A program made the translations under genes and the position numbers. Below the pieces are notes generated by a model. That model did not search any database, had not been told where the DNA came from, and saw only the letters and a program-made list of their open reading frames with translations. This document shows positions 16,898 to 24,617 of a DNA stretch of 47,586 bases, one piece after another. Origin of the DNA: Bacteroidota bacterium (GTDB lineage Bacteria; Bacteroidota; Bacteroidia; UBA7662); contig VGFN01000002.1 in NCBI GenBank assembly GCA_016868875.1, positions 1-47,586 on the forward strand, written 5' to 3'. The first letter of the stretch is position 1. Each line of letters begins with the position of its first letter.

Positions 16898-17404
16898 TTA
16901 CTCCGTGAATTTGGGGGGTTCCCAACGGTGGACGGTTTGGAATAATCCAGGAAGTTGATCGCCAATTTGCCGCAAAACGATGAAATGGCAGGTACCCAAT
17001 GGCGATGCCTTGCCTCCTGTGAGCTCATGAGCCCAATCACTTATTCCATTGTTATGCCCAATGATCATCAAGGGACTATCGTTACCGTCGGCGAGGAATT
17101 CGAGCTGGTACCGTGGAGATTCAGCCAGGTACAACCAGTCCGGGTACCGAGGTAGATCTTCGGTGGCAATGTTGGGCTTCCTTTGCGCCCAAGGCAAACC
17201 GTAGGCTAGGGTTTGCCGAGTACGGAATGCAGGACTGCACCAAATTTTTGGGCGGATACCTTCGGTAAATTCGAGGACATCAGGGACGGCCTCGGCCAAA
17301 GCGGAGCATTGCTTGATCCCTTTGGGGCGCAGGGGCCTCTCGAAATCGGGGAGATCGTCCGTTGATTGAACGGCTTTGGCGTGTCGGAGCAAGATGATCA
17401 CCAT
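16898..17404 (-). CDS. sixA: SixA-like histidine phosphatase
   Basis: A 168-residue histidine phosphatase superfamily protein with the catalytic RHAK motif at residues 7-10 (LLRHAKAV), the F-x-RPL-x-PKG segment of SixA, SPAFRTRQT, and the second catalytic histidine in MIIGHNNGIS. SixA of E. coli dephosphorylates phosphohistidine proteins; the Bacteroidota substrate is not known. It is first in a minus-strand cluster with the Omp85-type barrel, one base away, and DUF3109. Its start is only 19 bases from the divergent holB start, so the two promoters must overlap each other's coding region. Confidence 0.88.
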   Translation of the reverse strand: MVIILLRHAKAVQSTDDLPDFERPLRPKGIKQCSALAEAVPDVLEFTEGIRPKIWCSPAFRTRQTLAYGLPWAQRKPNIATEDLPRYPDWLYLAESPRYQLEFLADGNDSPLMIIGHNNGISDWAHELTGGKASPLGTCHFIVLRQIGDQLPGLFQTVHRWEPPKFTE

Positions 17405-17423
17405 AGTTGGGGTGAAAGGTAGA

Positions 17424-18641
17424 ATGCAAAACTTAACTTTGAGAATGCGCTTTGAGGATATACCGGGTCAACAAGGGGTCAAAGGCTTGCTGCAGGCAGG
17501 CTATGCCTCGGGCAAAATTGCCCATGCCTTGTTGCTTTCTGGCCCGGAAGGTTGCGGGAAGCTGCCCCTGGCCTTGGCCTATGCCTCGCTTCTGCTTTGT
17601 CATCAACCCATGCACAACGATGCTTGCGGTACCTGCCCCGCTTGCTTTAAGGTTTCCAAATTGGTTCATCCGGATTTGCACTTTGTTTTTCCGGTGGTCA
17701 ACCAAGGCGGGGACTCGGACAAAAACACAACTGATCATTGGATACAGGATTTCCGAAGGGCTTTTTTGGAAAAACCCCATATGGAGCTCGAAGATTGGCG
17801 ATTGGCGATGAATGCCGATCATCGCCAGGCCAATATTTCCAGGGCTGAGTGTTACCAAATTTTGTCCAAGCTTGGTCTTTCGGCTTTTGAGGGTCGGTAC
17901 AAGGTGGCCATCTTATGGCTGGCGGAATTTCTTGGCGATGCAGGGAATTTATTGCTCAAAATTTTGGAAGAGCCACCTGATCAGACCGTTTTTATTTTGG
18001 TCAGTGCGGAGCCTGAGCAAATTCTGACGACCATTCGTTCCCGTGTACGGACGATTCGGGTCGGGCCTATGGACTCGGAGGCTATCCGCCTTGCTTTGAT
18101 GGAAATGGATGTTCAGGAACAAAGAGCCGCCATGGCTGCCTTGGCATGTGAAGGGAATTTCCACAAGGCCATGAGCATGATGAACGAAGAGCCCTTTGAG
18201 AACAGCGTACGATGGACTGGCTTCATGCGACTTGCATATTCGGGCTTGCACTCGGAAGCCATCAAATGGGTGAACCAAAACAGCGAATTGGGTAGGGAGG
18301 CGTTGAAGTCCCTGCTCGATTACGGCTTGCAAGTTCTGAGGGAATGTTATTTATACCGCGAGATTCAACGTGATCCTCGAAGCCTACGGGAAGATGAGAA
18401 AGAATTTGTGTACAAATTTTCGCCCTTTGTGAGTGCGTTGGCGCTAACAGCTATGCAATCTGCCTTGGAAAAGGCGGCATACCGCATGGAACGCAATGGG
18501 CACATCCGTTTGGTCTTGCATAACCTATACTTTGATCTTCAGGAGGCTTTGAGTTCCGAAAAACGGCGCATGGCCAAAGCGTCCGTGCCGGTTGCCCGTC
18601 GGCTACCCAAAGGGTCCCTGCTTCAATTCCCGACGCGCTAA
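17424..18641 (+). CDS. holB: DNA polymerase III delta' subunit
   Basis: Clamp-loader subunit of 405 residues from the ATG at 17424; an in-frame ATG at 17445 (MRFEDIPGQ) also fits the family start, while AAAGGTAGA before 17424 gives slight support to the upstream one. The AAA+ domain has a degenerate P-loop GPEGCGKLPLA, lacking Ser/Thr after Lys, as expected for a non-ATP-binding delta'. A zinc module with Cys59, Cys68, Cys71 and Cys74 follows (C-x8-C-x2-C-x2-C). LKILEEPPDQTVFIL and TTIRSRVRTIR are the sensor and SRC-like segments. It opens the holB-ricT-gldH run, a gene order I recall from gliding Bacteroidota. Confidence 0.93.
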   Translation: MQNLTLRMRFEDIPGQQGVKGLLQAGYASGKIAHALLLSGPEGCGKLPLALAYASLLLCHQPMHNDACGTCPACFKVSKLVHPDLHFVFPVVNQGGDSDKNTTDHWIQDFRRAFLEKPHMELEDWRLAMNADHRQANISRAECYQILSKLGLSAFEGRYKVAILWLAEFLGDAGNLLLKILEEPPDQTVFILVSAEPEQILTTIRSRVRTIRVGPMDSEAIRLALMEMDVQEQRAAMAALACEGNFHKAMSMMNEEPFENSVRWTGFMRLAYSGLHSEAIKWVNQNSELGREALKSLLDYGLQVLRECYLYREIQRDPRSLREDEKEFVYKFSPFVSALALTAMQSALEKAAYRMERNGHIRLVLHNLYFDLQEALSSEKRRMAKASVPVARRLPKGSLLQFPTR

Positions 18642-18681
18642 GATTTCTCCGTATCTTCGGGCGTAGACTAAGAATATCAAA

Positions 18682-19896
18682 ATGGGATGCGGTTCTTGCA
18701 GTGGTGGGTCTTGTACCCCTCAGGGTTGTGGTAGCCAAGGCCATTGTGCAAGCGGTGGCTGCAATCGGTTCAACGCCTATGATTGGCTTTCGGATTTGCC
18801 TGCGGAAGCCGGTACAGCCTCAGGTCCTGAATGGGTTGAGGTGAGGTTTAAGGCCAACCGTAAGGAGTTTTTTGTGAACGCATCCAAGACTCCGTTGTAC
18901 CCCAACGAATGGGTGGTTGTGGAAGCCAAAACAGGATACGATATGGGCCAGGTCTCCCTCAAAGGTGAGTTGGTTCGCCTCCAAATGCGAAAGCGCAATG
19001 CCCTTGCCGAAGCGCAGGAAACCCGCAAGATTTTTCGCAAAGCCAACGAAGCCGAAAGAGAACGGCTCCACGGACTGCGAACCCGCGAGTTGGATGTCAT
19101 CATGCGTGCTCGCAATGTCGTCGAACATATGCGATTGAACATGAAGGTCACCGATGCGGAATTTCAAGCCGACGCCTCCAAGGTTTTTCTTTATTATACC
19201 GCTGAACAGCGAATTGATTTTAGGGAATTGGTCCGAAAACTTGCGGAGACTCTGCAGGCTCGTGTGGAGATGCGTCAAATCAACCCGCGCCAAGAAGCGG
19301 CTAGGTTGGGAGGTTTGGGGGTATGCGGACGTGAATTATGTTGCAGCACTTGGCTAACCGATTTTAAACCGGTTTCCTCTAATGCCGCACGTTATCAACA
19401 GCTTTCGATCAACCAAGCCAAACTCTCGGGACAATGCGGCCGCCTCAAATGTTGCTTGAATTACGAGCTGGATTCTTATATGGATGCGCTGAAGGATATT
19501 CCCCGAGGTGTTCGCTTTTTGACGACCAAATCAGGAACCTACGATTGCATCAAAACCGATATTTTCAAAAAGACCATGTGGTTTCAGCTCCGAAAAGGAG
19601 ACGCTGCCGGAGGTGATCAAATTGTGTTGGCCCTTTCTGCAGTGCAAGTTGCCGAATTGCAAGAAAAATCCAAGGCGGGTATTCCTATTGAATCCCTTTC
19701 TGGATTTTCGGTAACTGAAGAGAAGCCGGATCTTCCTGCCGAACCGGATTATGAAGTAACCCAGGGTGGGAGATTGAACCGCTTTGACCGTTCGGGTAAA
19801 TCCTCCAATCGCAAAAAGCGCAAAAAGCCTTTCAACAAAGGCAACAAACCTACTGCCGCTCCCGGCACTCAGGCATCTGCTCCCAATCCCTCATGA
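18682..19896 (+). CDS. ricT: RicT/YaaT-like PSP1-domain protein
   Basis: A 404-residue PSP1 C-terminal domain protein. The N-terminus is a Cys/Gly-rich leader (MGCGSCSGG, CGSQGHCASGGCN) typical of Bacteroidota versions. The core (about residues 55-270) includes the conserved GVCGRELCCSTW and GQCGRLKCCLNYE cysteine motifs. In Bacillus subtilis, RicT (YaaT) works with RicA and RicF as an iron-sulfur complex affecting RNase Y-dependent mRNA processing; rny is also in this window, about 17 kb away, but a link is only inferred. The C-terminal ~60 residues are basic and Ser/Asn/Pro-rich. The stop overlaps the gldH start as ATGA. Confidence 0.9.
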   Translation: MGCGSCSGGSCTPQGCGSQGHCASGGCNRFNAYDWLSDLPAEAGTASGPEWVEVRFKANRKEFFVNASKTPLYPNEWVVVEAKTGYDMGQVSLKGELVRLQMRKRNALAEAQETRKIFRKANEAERERLHGLRTRELDVIMRARNVVEHMRLNMKVTDAEFQADASKVFLYYTAEQRIDFRELVRKLAETLQARVEMRQINPRQEAARLGGLGVCGRELCCSTWLTDFKPVSSNAARYQQLSINQAKLSGQCGRLKCCLNYELDSYMDALKDIPRGVRFLTTKSGTYDCIKTDIFKKTMWFQLRKGDAAGGDQIVLALSAVQVAELQEKSKAGIPIESLSGFSVTEEKPDLPAEPDYEVTQGGRLNRFDRSGKSSNRKKRKKPFNKGNKPTAAPGTQASAPNPS

Positions 19897-20363
19897 GATT
19901 GAACATGTTCCGGGCAGGGTGGTTGCTCTTCGTGGTCTCAGGCCTTGGCGTGGCTTGCCAACCGGAAGCTGATTTGGAGGTGATGTTGCCTATTGCGAAC
20001 CAATCTTGGTCCCATTCGACGGCCGTTGTCATCCCCTACCATAACACCGATACCCTAAGACCGCGTCAAATTCTTTTGCGCCTCAGGCATTCAGGCGATT
20101 ACCCGTACAGAAATTTGCATACCCTTTGTCACCTGATCGGACCTGAGGGCGATTCCATGGTCGTTCAGACCAGAACGATGCTTTCGGATCCGCAGGGACG
20201 CTGGTTGGGACAAAGCGCAATGGGGGATGTGTACACGATAAGCGATACCATGATGCGTGATTTTCGATTCCGCAAGCAAGGGGTGTACAGGTTCAGAATT
20301 CACCAACATATGCGCATCAATCCCGTACCCTCTGTGGAAGAAGTCGGACTCTCGATTCGTTAA
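19893..20363 (+). CDS. gldH: Gliding motility lipoprotein GldH
   Basis: A 156-residue lipoprotein with a signal peptide and lipobox cysteine at residue 22 (LGVAC). The body follows the GldH pattern: NQSWSHS, YPYRNLHTLCHLIGPEGDSM, LSDPQGRWLGQSAMGDVYTI, GVYRFRIHQHMR and VEEVGLSIR. GldH is a Bacteroidota lipoprotein required for gliding and chitin use in Flavobacterium johnsoniae; it is not a core secretion-channel component. Start overlaps the ricT stop by four bases (ATGA), so it is translationally coupled. Presence suggests a gliding lineage, but gldH also occurs in non-gliders. Confidence 0.9.
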   Translation: MRLNMFRAGWLLFVVSGLGVACQPEADLEVMLPIANQSWSHSTAVVIPYHNTDTLRPRQILLRLRHSGDYPYRNLHTLCHLIGPEGDSMVVQTRTMLSDPQGRWLGQSAMGDVYTISDTMMRDFRFRKQGVYRFRIHQHMRINPVPSVEEVGLSIR

Positions 20364-20418
20364 AGGCAATATCGCTGCAAGACGGGGCAAGAATGCCAGC
20401 GTCCAGTGGAATCAAAGA

Positions 20419-21120
20419 TTATGGCTGTACGTAAAAGCGATAAACCCCTGTACGCTTTGGGCCGTTCGGCAATTGAGCAAGATAGACACCGGCAGGAAGG
20501 GCTTGAAGGTCATAGGCTTGAACGGATGCTGTCACAACAGAGGACCGCATAACCTTGCCGCTCATGTCCACGATTTGCATGGTGTTCCCAATTAGGTGGT
20601 CCGGCACAGAAATCCATAATTGTTGCCCAAACTGTCGCCAGGCGATTTCATGCTCGGTGTGGGTCAATTGGAATTGCCCACTGCCCAGGGTACTGCCAAT
20701 GTAGGTGATGAACTGTGTGGCGGTAGGATTGGCTAAATTCCGAAGTGAAATTCGTTGATACCCTGAACCCGCTTGATTATTCGGGTAGAAGTGCCCATCC
20801 AAATTGGCCGTATCGCGTGCCGGCAGCACAAAGTCTGCGCTATCGACAAAGGGTGGAAAGCAATTGTTAAGATCGCAAACAGTGCAGGTCCAAGTTGAAG
20901 GCAATTGAACGCCAACTCTTTTCCAACGGATATTCAGTGGGGTGGCCCCGGTATTAGCAATAAGGCCGTAGCCCACCAATTCAAACTGCGTTGCAGAACC
21001 GCTGATACGCATCGTGTCCGATGTAATCAGGGTCAATTGACCATAGGCCGATGGCGAGGCTAATGACCAAAGGGTCGCTACAATAGCGATGGCCAAAAAT
21101 TGTATAGAATATCGATTCAT
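20419..21120 (-). CDS. Small secreted protein with T9SS type A sorting tail
   Basis: From the ATG at 21120 (MNRYSIQFLAIAIVATLWS) the protein is 233 residues with a signal peptide ending near SAYG-Q. Residues about 30-150 form a beta-sandwich-like domain with a Cys cluster (CTVCDLNNC), resembling secreted redox or adhesion modules of unknown role. The last ~70 residues (LWISVPDHLIGNTMQIVDM, then SVQAYDLQALPAGVYLAQL) are a Por_Secre_tail type A domain, so export by T9SS is expected. It lies 16 bases after radC on the same strand. No enzyme motif recognised. Confidence 0.8.
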   Translation of the reverse strand: MNRYSIQFLAIAIVATLWSLASPSAYGQLTLITSDTMRISGSATQFELVGYGLIANTGATPLNIRWKRVGVQLPSTWTCTVCDLNNCFPPFVDSADFVLPARDTANLDGHFYPNNQAGSGYQRISLRNLANPTATQFITYIGSTLGSGQFQLTHTEHEIAWRQFGQQLWISVPDHLIGNTMQIVDMSGKVMRSSVVTASVQAYDLQALPAGVYLAQLPNGPKRTGVYRFYVQP

Positions 21121-21136
21121 TGGAAGGTTTGGTTCT

Positions 21137-21901
21137 TTAGGTAAAATTACGTTGAGAGCGACCATTTACGGAAGGCATTATGCCTTGATCTGCAAAGCTC
21201 AAATAACGATGCTGGGCAAAAATGAGATGGTCAAGGACTCGGAGGTCCAGGAGTTTTGCCGCAGATTCCACCTTTGCAGTGAGTTCTCGATCGGCATCGC
21301 TTGGTTGCAGATTGCCGGAAGGATGATTGTGCAAAAGAATAAGGCTGCTGGCCCGGTAATCCAATGCCAGTTTGAGGATGATTCGCGGATCGGCCGCCGT
21401 AAAACTGATACCACCTTCGCTGATTTGCTCTACCCCCAAAAGGCGATGGGCTTGATTCAAAAGGGCCACTGCGAAGATTTCATGCCCTTTGTTCATAAAT
21501 AAACTTTTGCAATATTCGAACAAGTCCGAAGAACTTCGAATGGTTGGTTTGTCTTCGGTAGGGGGGCTGAATACTCTTCTGCCCAATTCCATGGCCGCTG
21601 CAATTTTGATCGCCTTGGCCTGACCTATACCGCTGAGCTGGGAGAGTTGCTGTACATGCATTTGGGCTAGGGTTCTGAGGTCATGTCGGCACATCTGCAG
21701 GATTTGTCCTGCCAATGCAAGCGCCGAACAGTGAGCGGTCCCGTTTCCAAGCAGGATGGCCAGGAGTTCCCGGTTCTCCAAATTTTCCCGGCCATGGCGT
21801 AGCAGTTTCTCGCGTGGACGTTGCTGAGCAGGCAGGCTTTTGATGCTTTGATCCGGGATGCTTTGAACAGTTTCGGAACCTGTGGGCGTTCGTGTCGGCA
21901 T
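21137..21901 (-). CDS. radC: RadC/JAMM-domain protein
   Basis: A 254-residue RadC family protein: N-terminal helix-hairpin-helix region (LLRHGRENLENRELLAILL, LSQLSGIGQAKAIKIAAAMEL) and a C-terminal JAMM metal site HNHPSGNLQPSDAD. The historical DNA-repair name is not supported by genetics in most species; the function is uncertain. The ATG at 21901 gives about 20 extra residues before the usual RPREKLL start; a GTG at 21910 is also possible. Directly upstream on the same strand is the T-run of a strong rpsT terminator, leaving no visible promoter space. It is followed closely by a T9SS cargo gene. Confidence 0.9.
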   Translation of the reverse strand: MPTRTPTGSETVQSIPDQSIKSLPAQQRPREKLLRHGRENLENRELLAILLGNGTAHCSALALAGQILQMCRHDLRTLAQMHVQQLSQLSGIGQAKAIKIAAAMELGRRVFSPPTEDKPTIRSSSDLFEYCKSLFMNKGHEIFAVALLNQAHRLLGVEQISEGGISFTAADPRIILKLALDYRASSLILLHNHPSGNLQPSDADRELTAKVESAAKLLDLRVLDHLIFAQHRYLSFADQGIMPSVNGRSQRNFT

Positions 21902-21910
21902 ATCATCCAC

Positions 21911-21944
21911 AAAAAAAAACCCGACTCTTGGTAGAGTCGGGTTT
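21911..21944 (-). terminator. Strong intrinsic terminator of rpsT
   Basis: A perfect 11-bp inverted repeat (AAACCCGACTC at 21917-21927 and GAGTCGGGTTT at 21934-21944) with a 6-base loop, followed on the minus strand by nine Ts (21919-21911). It sits 30 bases after the rpsT stop. Confidence 0.93.
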
Positions 21945-21973
21945 AAACACTTATTCGAGAAATTTGAGAGAAC

Positions 21974-22228
21974 TTATCCCAAAGAGGCTACTTTCCGAGC
22001 TAATTGGGACTTCTGCCTCGCGGCTTTATTGGCGTGAATAATATGCTTCTTGGCCAATTTGTCAATGCGGGAGATGACCGATGGCAGCATTTGCCGAGCT
22101 TCTTCGCCCATGGTCAAGGTCCTAAGCCTTTTGATCATGGTTTTGGTGGTTTTGAGCTGGTAACGATTACGCAGTCTTCGAACGGCGGTTTGTCTAATTC
22201 GCTTGATGGCAGAGGCGTGATTGGCCAT
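21974..22228 (-). CDS. rpsT: 30S ribosomal protein S20
   Basis: An 84-residue, highly basic helical protein starting MANHASAIKRIRQTAVRR, with the S20 pattern AxKRxRQ, RNRYQLKTTKTMIK and the C-terminal IHANKAARQKSQL. It binds 16S rRNA in the 30S body. Monocistronic: its own candidate promoter upstream and a strong terminator downstream. Confidence 0.97.
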   Translation of the reverse strand: MANHASAIKRIRQTAVRRLRNRYQLKTTKTMIKRLRTLTMGEEARQMLPSVISRIDKLAKKHIIHANKAARQKSQLARKVASLG

Positions 22229-22259
22229 AGAGAGGGGGTGTTAGATGATTTAAAGACCG

Positions 22260-22267
22260 CAAATTTA
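22260..22267 (-). promoter_or_regulatory. Candidate -7 box (TAAATTTG) for rpsT
   Basis: TAAATTTG on the minus strand matches TAnnTTTG exactly, 31 bases before the rpsT ATG. The -33 position has no clear TTG. It shares the 82-base divergent gap with the DUF4920 promoter. Confidence 0.4.
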
Positions 22268-22296
22268 CGGAATTTGCTTAAATAACCCTAATTTTG
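22264..22296 (+). promoter_or_regulatory. Candidate promoter of the DUF4920 lipoprotein gene
   Basis: TAATTTTG at 22289-22296 matches the Bacteroidota -7 consensus TAnnTTTG, with TTTA at 22264-22267 at the right distance (21 bases) as an imperfect -33 box. The start ATG follows after 14 bases. Confidence 0.45.
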
Positions 22297-22310
22297 CATA
22301 AAATTTTCCA

Positions 22311-22814
22311 ATGAATATTCGAACAAAAATCTCAAAAAAGGCTCTCGAAGCTGTTTTATTCTCAATTCTAGGGATGTGGACGGGGGTTTCTTGCCAAAAT
22401 GGGGTCAAATCCGATGATTCCCAATGGACCTATTTCGGGGATTCCATTACGGTAGAAGGCGCAACGGACGTCTCCGAGCTTCCTGAATTAATGAAGGGCA
22501 AAACCATGGCGGAGTTCAAATTGTCAGGCACCATTCAAGAGTGTTGCCAGAAGAAGGGTTGTTGGATGAAGCTCGATATGGGGAACGATCAAATGCTGAG
22601 GGTAGGTTTCAAGGACTATGCTTTCTTCATGCCTTTGGAGTCGGCAGGTTCCAAAATTGTCATGCAAGGCATGGCCACCTACGACACCACATCGGTTGAA
22701 GCTTTGCGGCATTATGCTGAAGATGCCGGCAAGACCAAAGATGAAATCGCAGCGATCACCGAACCGGAGGTGGAATTGGTGTTTGAAGCAAGCGGAGTGC
22801 GGTTGCGCAAATAG
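22311..22814 (+). CDS. DUF4920 family probable lipoprotein
   Basis: A 167-residue protein with an N-terminal hydrophobic segment ending at Cys28 (GVSC), a weak lipobox. The body matches DUF4920: GTIQECCQKKGCWMKLD (a compact Cys cluster), VGFKDYAFFMPLES, GSKIVMQGMATYD and a helical tail before VELVFEASGVRLRK. The conserved CxKKGCW motif suggests metal or disulfide chemistry in the periplasm, but no function is established. The stop codon abuts the next lipoprotein gene: the GTG at 22814 uses the last base of the TAG, and the likelier ATG is 12 bases further, so they are a two-gene unit. Confidence 0.85.
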   Translation: MNIRTKISKKALEAVLFSILGMWTGVSCQNGVKSDDSQWTYFGDSITVEGATDVSELPELMKGKTMAEFKLSGTIQECCQKKGCWMKLDMGNDQMLRVGFKDYAFFMPLESAGSKIVMQGMATYDTTSVEALRHYAEDAGKTKDEIAAITEPEVELVFEASGVRLRK

Positions 22815-22825
22815 TGACCACCGTG

Positions 22826-23323
22826 ATGGCTCCCAAGGCGGTTGTTTATACCGTTTTTTTGGCAATTTGGGTTGGAGGACTGGCCCTGATGGGGGCATGC
22901 TCTGACTCAGGCTCTGGGTTTTGGGTAAACTCCAAAAATCCATCCGGGAACGCGAGCAAGGAGGATACCGCCTGCGCTGTTCAATTGGCATCGCCTAAAG
23001 TTTCCCCCATGGCTGCAGCAATGCGCGCTATGTTGATACAAGCCGAAACAATGAGAGCCTATTTGATATCCGATTCCGCTCAAAGCAGTCCACCACCGGC
23101 CTGGGCCCCTATGCCCTTCGAAAAGCAAATGCCCACCGATTCCAATGTGGTGACCCCTGATTTCCTTCGTCGGGCTTCCGATTATCATAAGGCCTTTGAG
23201 AGGGTGGGCCGTGAACCAACCCCCGAACATTTCAATGCGGTCGTTGCCCAATGCGTGCAATGCCACGAATCCAATTGCCCGGGTCCGATTAAGCGAATCA
23301 ATCGCCTGCGCATCGAGATTTAA
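22826..23323 (+). CDS. Monoheme cytochrome c-like lipoprotein
   Basis: From the ATG at 22826 the product is 165 residues: a hydrophobic signal with a lipobox-like LMGAC (Cys25), a Ser/Asn-rich linker, a helical region (AAAMRAMLIQAETMRAYL) and a C-terminal CVQCH motif (Cys143, Cys146, His147) followed by CPGPIKRINRL. CxxCH after an amphipathic helix and a PGPI segment resembles small heme c proteins of Bacteroidota. A Met axial ligand is not identifiable. An earlier in-frame GTG at 22814 would add four residues. Likely membrane-anchored in the periplasm; electron partner unknown. Directly follows the DUF4920 gene. Confidence 0.7.
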   Translation: MAPKAVVYTVFLAIWVGGLALMGACSDSGSGFWVNSKNPSGNASKEDTACAVQLASPKVSPMAAAMRAMLIQAETMRAYLISDSAQSSPPPAWAPMPFEKQMPTDSNVVTPDFLRRASDYHKAFERVGREPTPEHFNAVVAQCVQCHESNCPGPIKRINRLRIEI

Positions 23324-23347
23324 ACAGCATCAACGCATGCGATTCAG

Positions 23348-23369
23348 CCCATGCGCAAGACAGCATGGG
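23348..23369 (+). other. Inverted repeat in the 172-base gap
   Basis: CCCATGC (23348-23354) and GCATGGG (23363-23369) form a perfect 7-bp stem with an 8-base loop. No T-run follows, so it is not a standard terminator. The rest of the gap up to 23496 shows no tRNA, gene or clear promoter. Confidence 0.45.
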
Positions 23370-23496
23370 ATGTTAAGCGTTTGTAACCGGATCAGGGTCG
23401 GTTAAGGAACCAATTTGCGTCCTGTATGGATGCCAAAGGGTGAAAAAGCCAAGCAATTATTCCAAAACAATTCTCTCAGGAGAAAGCCATGCGCGG

Positions 23497-24513
23497 ATGG
23501 CCTCTCGATGGCTGACCTGTTTGTGTTTGGTGATCTGCTTCATATCGAACCCAGAAACTGCCCGGGCATGGGGTTTTATGGCTCATCGCTATATCAACGA
23601 ATCCGCCGTGTATTTACTCCCACAACCCCTCTTGGGTTATATGCTGCAGTACAAAGATGAGTTAAGAGATCGAGCGGTAGCAGCAGACCAAAGGAGGGCT
23701 TGGGATCCACAAGAAGCCGCTCGACATTTCATTGATTTGGACCATTGGGGGGATTCGGTTTTCTATTGCATGCCCATGAACTGGGGCGATGCAATTCGGT
23801 GTTATCACGAAGACAGCCTGCGTGAACACGGGGTATTACCGTGGCATACGGTCACGGTGTATCGTCGCTTGGTGAACGCTTTTGTTCGGGGGGATGCAGA
23901 ATCCGTTTGCCGTCATGCGGCGGATTTGGGACATTATTTGGCAGATGCCCACGTTCCCCTGCACTTGTGTTCCAATTATAATGGGCAATTTACCGGACAA
24001 CATGGGATTCATGCCTTATTGGAGAGTCGTATCCCTGAATATTTTATCGATCAAATGCTGCTACCGTTCAAACGTCCTCGATGGATACCCGATGTTCGTT
24101 TGTCGATTTGGGATATTATTCGGGAAAGTTCTGCACCCTTGGCGAGTGTTTTTGACTGTGAACGGAGATGTCGAACGACTCTGCCTATCCCTTGGCAATT
24201 TTCCCCAATTCAACAAGGGTCGCGTTTGGTACGAAAGGAGTCCAAGGAATTTGTTCAGTGTTACGATCAATGTCTGGGCGGATTAATGGGCCAAAGATTA
24301 TCCGCTTCGATCCATAACGTGGCCTCTTGGTGGTGGAGTGCTTGGATCGAGGCTGGTCAGCCAAAAGGGGTTACCCGGATGGATAAGAGGACTTTTGGTC
24401 AAAAAGAAAAAGGATTATCCATACCGGTTTCTGAGATTGAAGAAATTCAGGTGGATACCATTACCTCTTTGAGAGTTTTAAATCAACAAAGTAAGGAATG
24501 CGATGAAAGATAA
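23497..24513 (+). CDS. Secreted S1/P1-nuclease / zinc phospholipase C-like enzyme
   Basis: From the ATG at 23497 (MASRWLTCLCLVICF) the protein is 338 residues with a signal peptide whose predicted cleavage (ETARA-WGFMAH) leaves Trp as the first mature residue. In the S1/P1 nuclease and phospholipase C superfamily the N-terminal Trp amino group is itself a zinc ligand, and WGxxxH is its hallmark. Further ligand motifs: HFIDLDHW, the DLGHYLADAHVPLH helix (HxxxDxH type) and QHGIHALLESRIPE. Three zinc ions are expected. Substrate could be nucleic acid or phosphoester; unresolved. An upstream in-frame GTG at 23440 would bury the signal peptide. Monocistronic, with about 100 bases to cvpA. Confidence 0.82.
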   Translation: MASRWLTCLCLVICFISNPETARAWGFMAHRYINESAVYLLPQPLLGYMLQYKDELRDRAVAADQRRAWDPQEAARHFIDLDHWGDSVFYCMPMNWGDAIRCYHEDSLREHGVLPWHTVTVYRRLVNAFVRGDAESVCRHAADLGHYLADAHVPLHLCSNYNGQFTGQHGIHALLESRIPEYFIDQMLLPFKRPRWIPDVRLSIWDIIRESSAPLASVFDCERRCRTTLPIPWQFSPIQQGSRLVRKESKEFVQCYDQCLGGLMGQRLSASIHNVASWWWSAWIEAGQPKGVTRMDKRTFGQKEKGLSIPVSEIEEIQVDTITSLRVLNQQSKECDER

Positions 24514-24617
24514 CCTGAACAACGTAAACCCTGAAAGTCAAAACTATTTTGATTAATTTTATGGTCAAAGGATAGGTAAACGTCTTTCTGTAGTCTTCTT
24601 TACGAAAAACAGGCTTT

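Noticed and set aside
24514..24617. Promoter or RNA element before cvpA
   Set aside because: A TATTTTG-like string is present but lacks one base of the -7 consensus and has no -33 partner; no folded RNA is evident.
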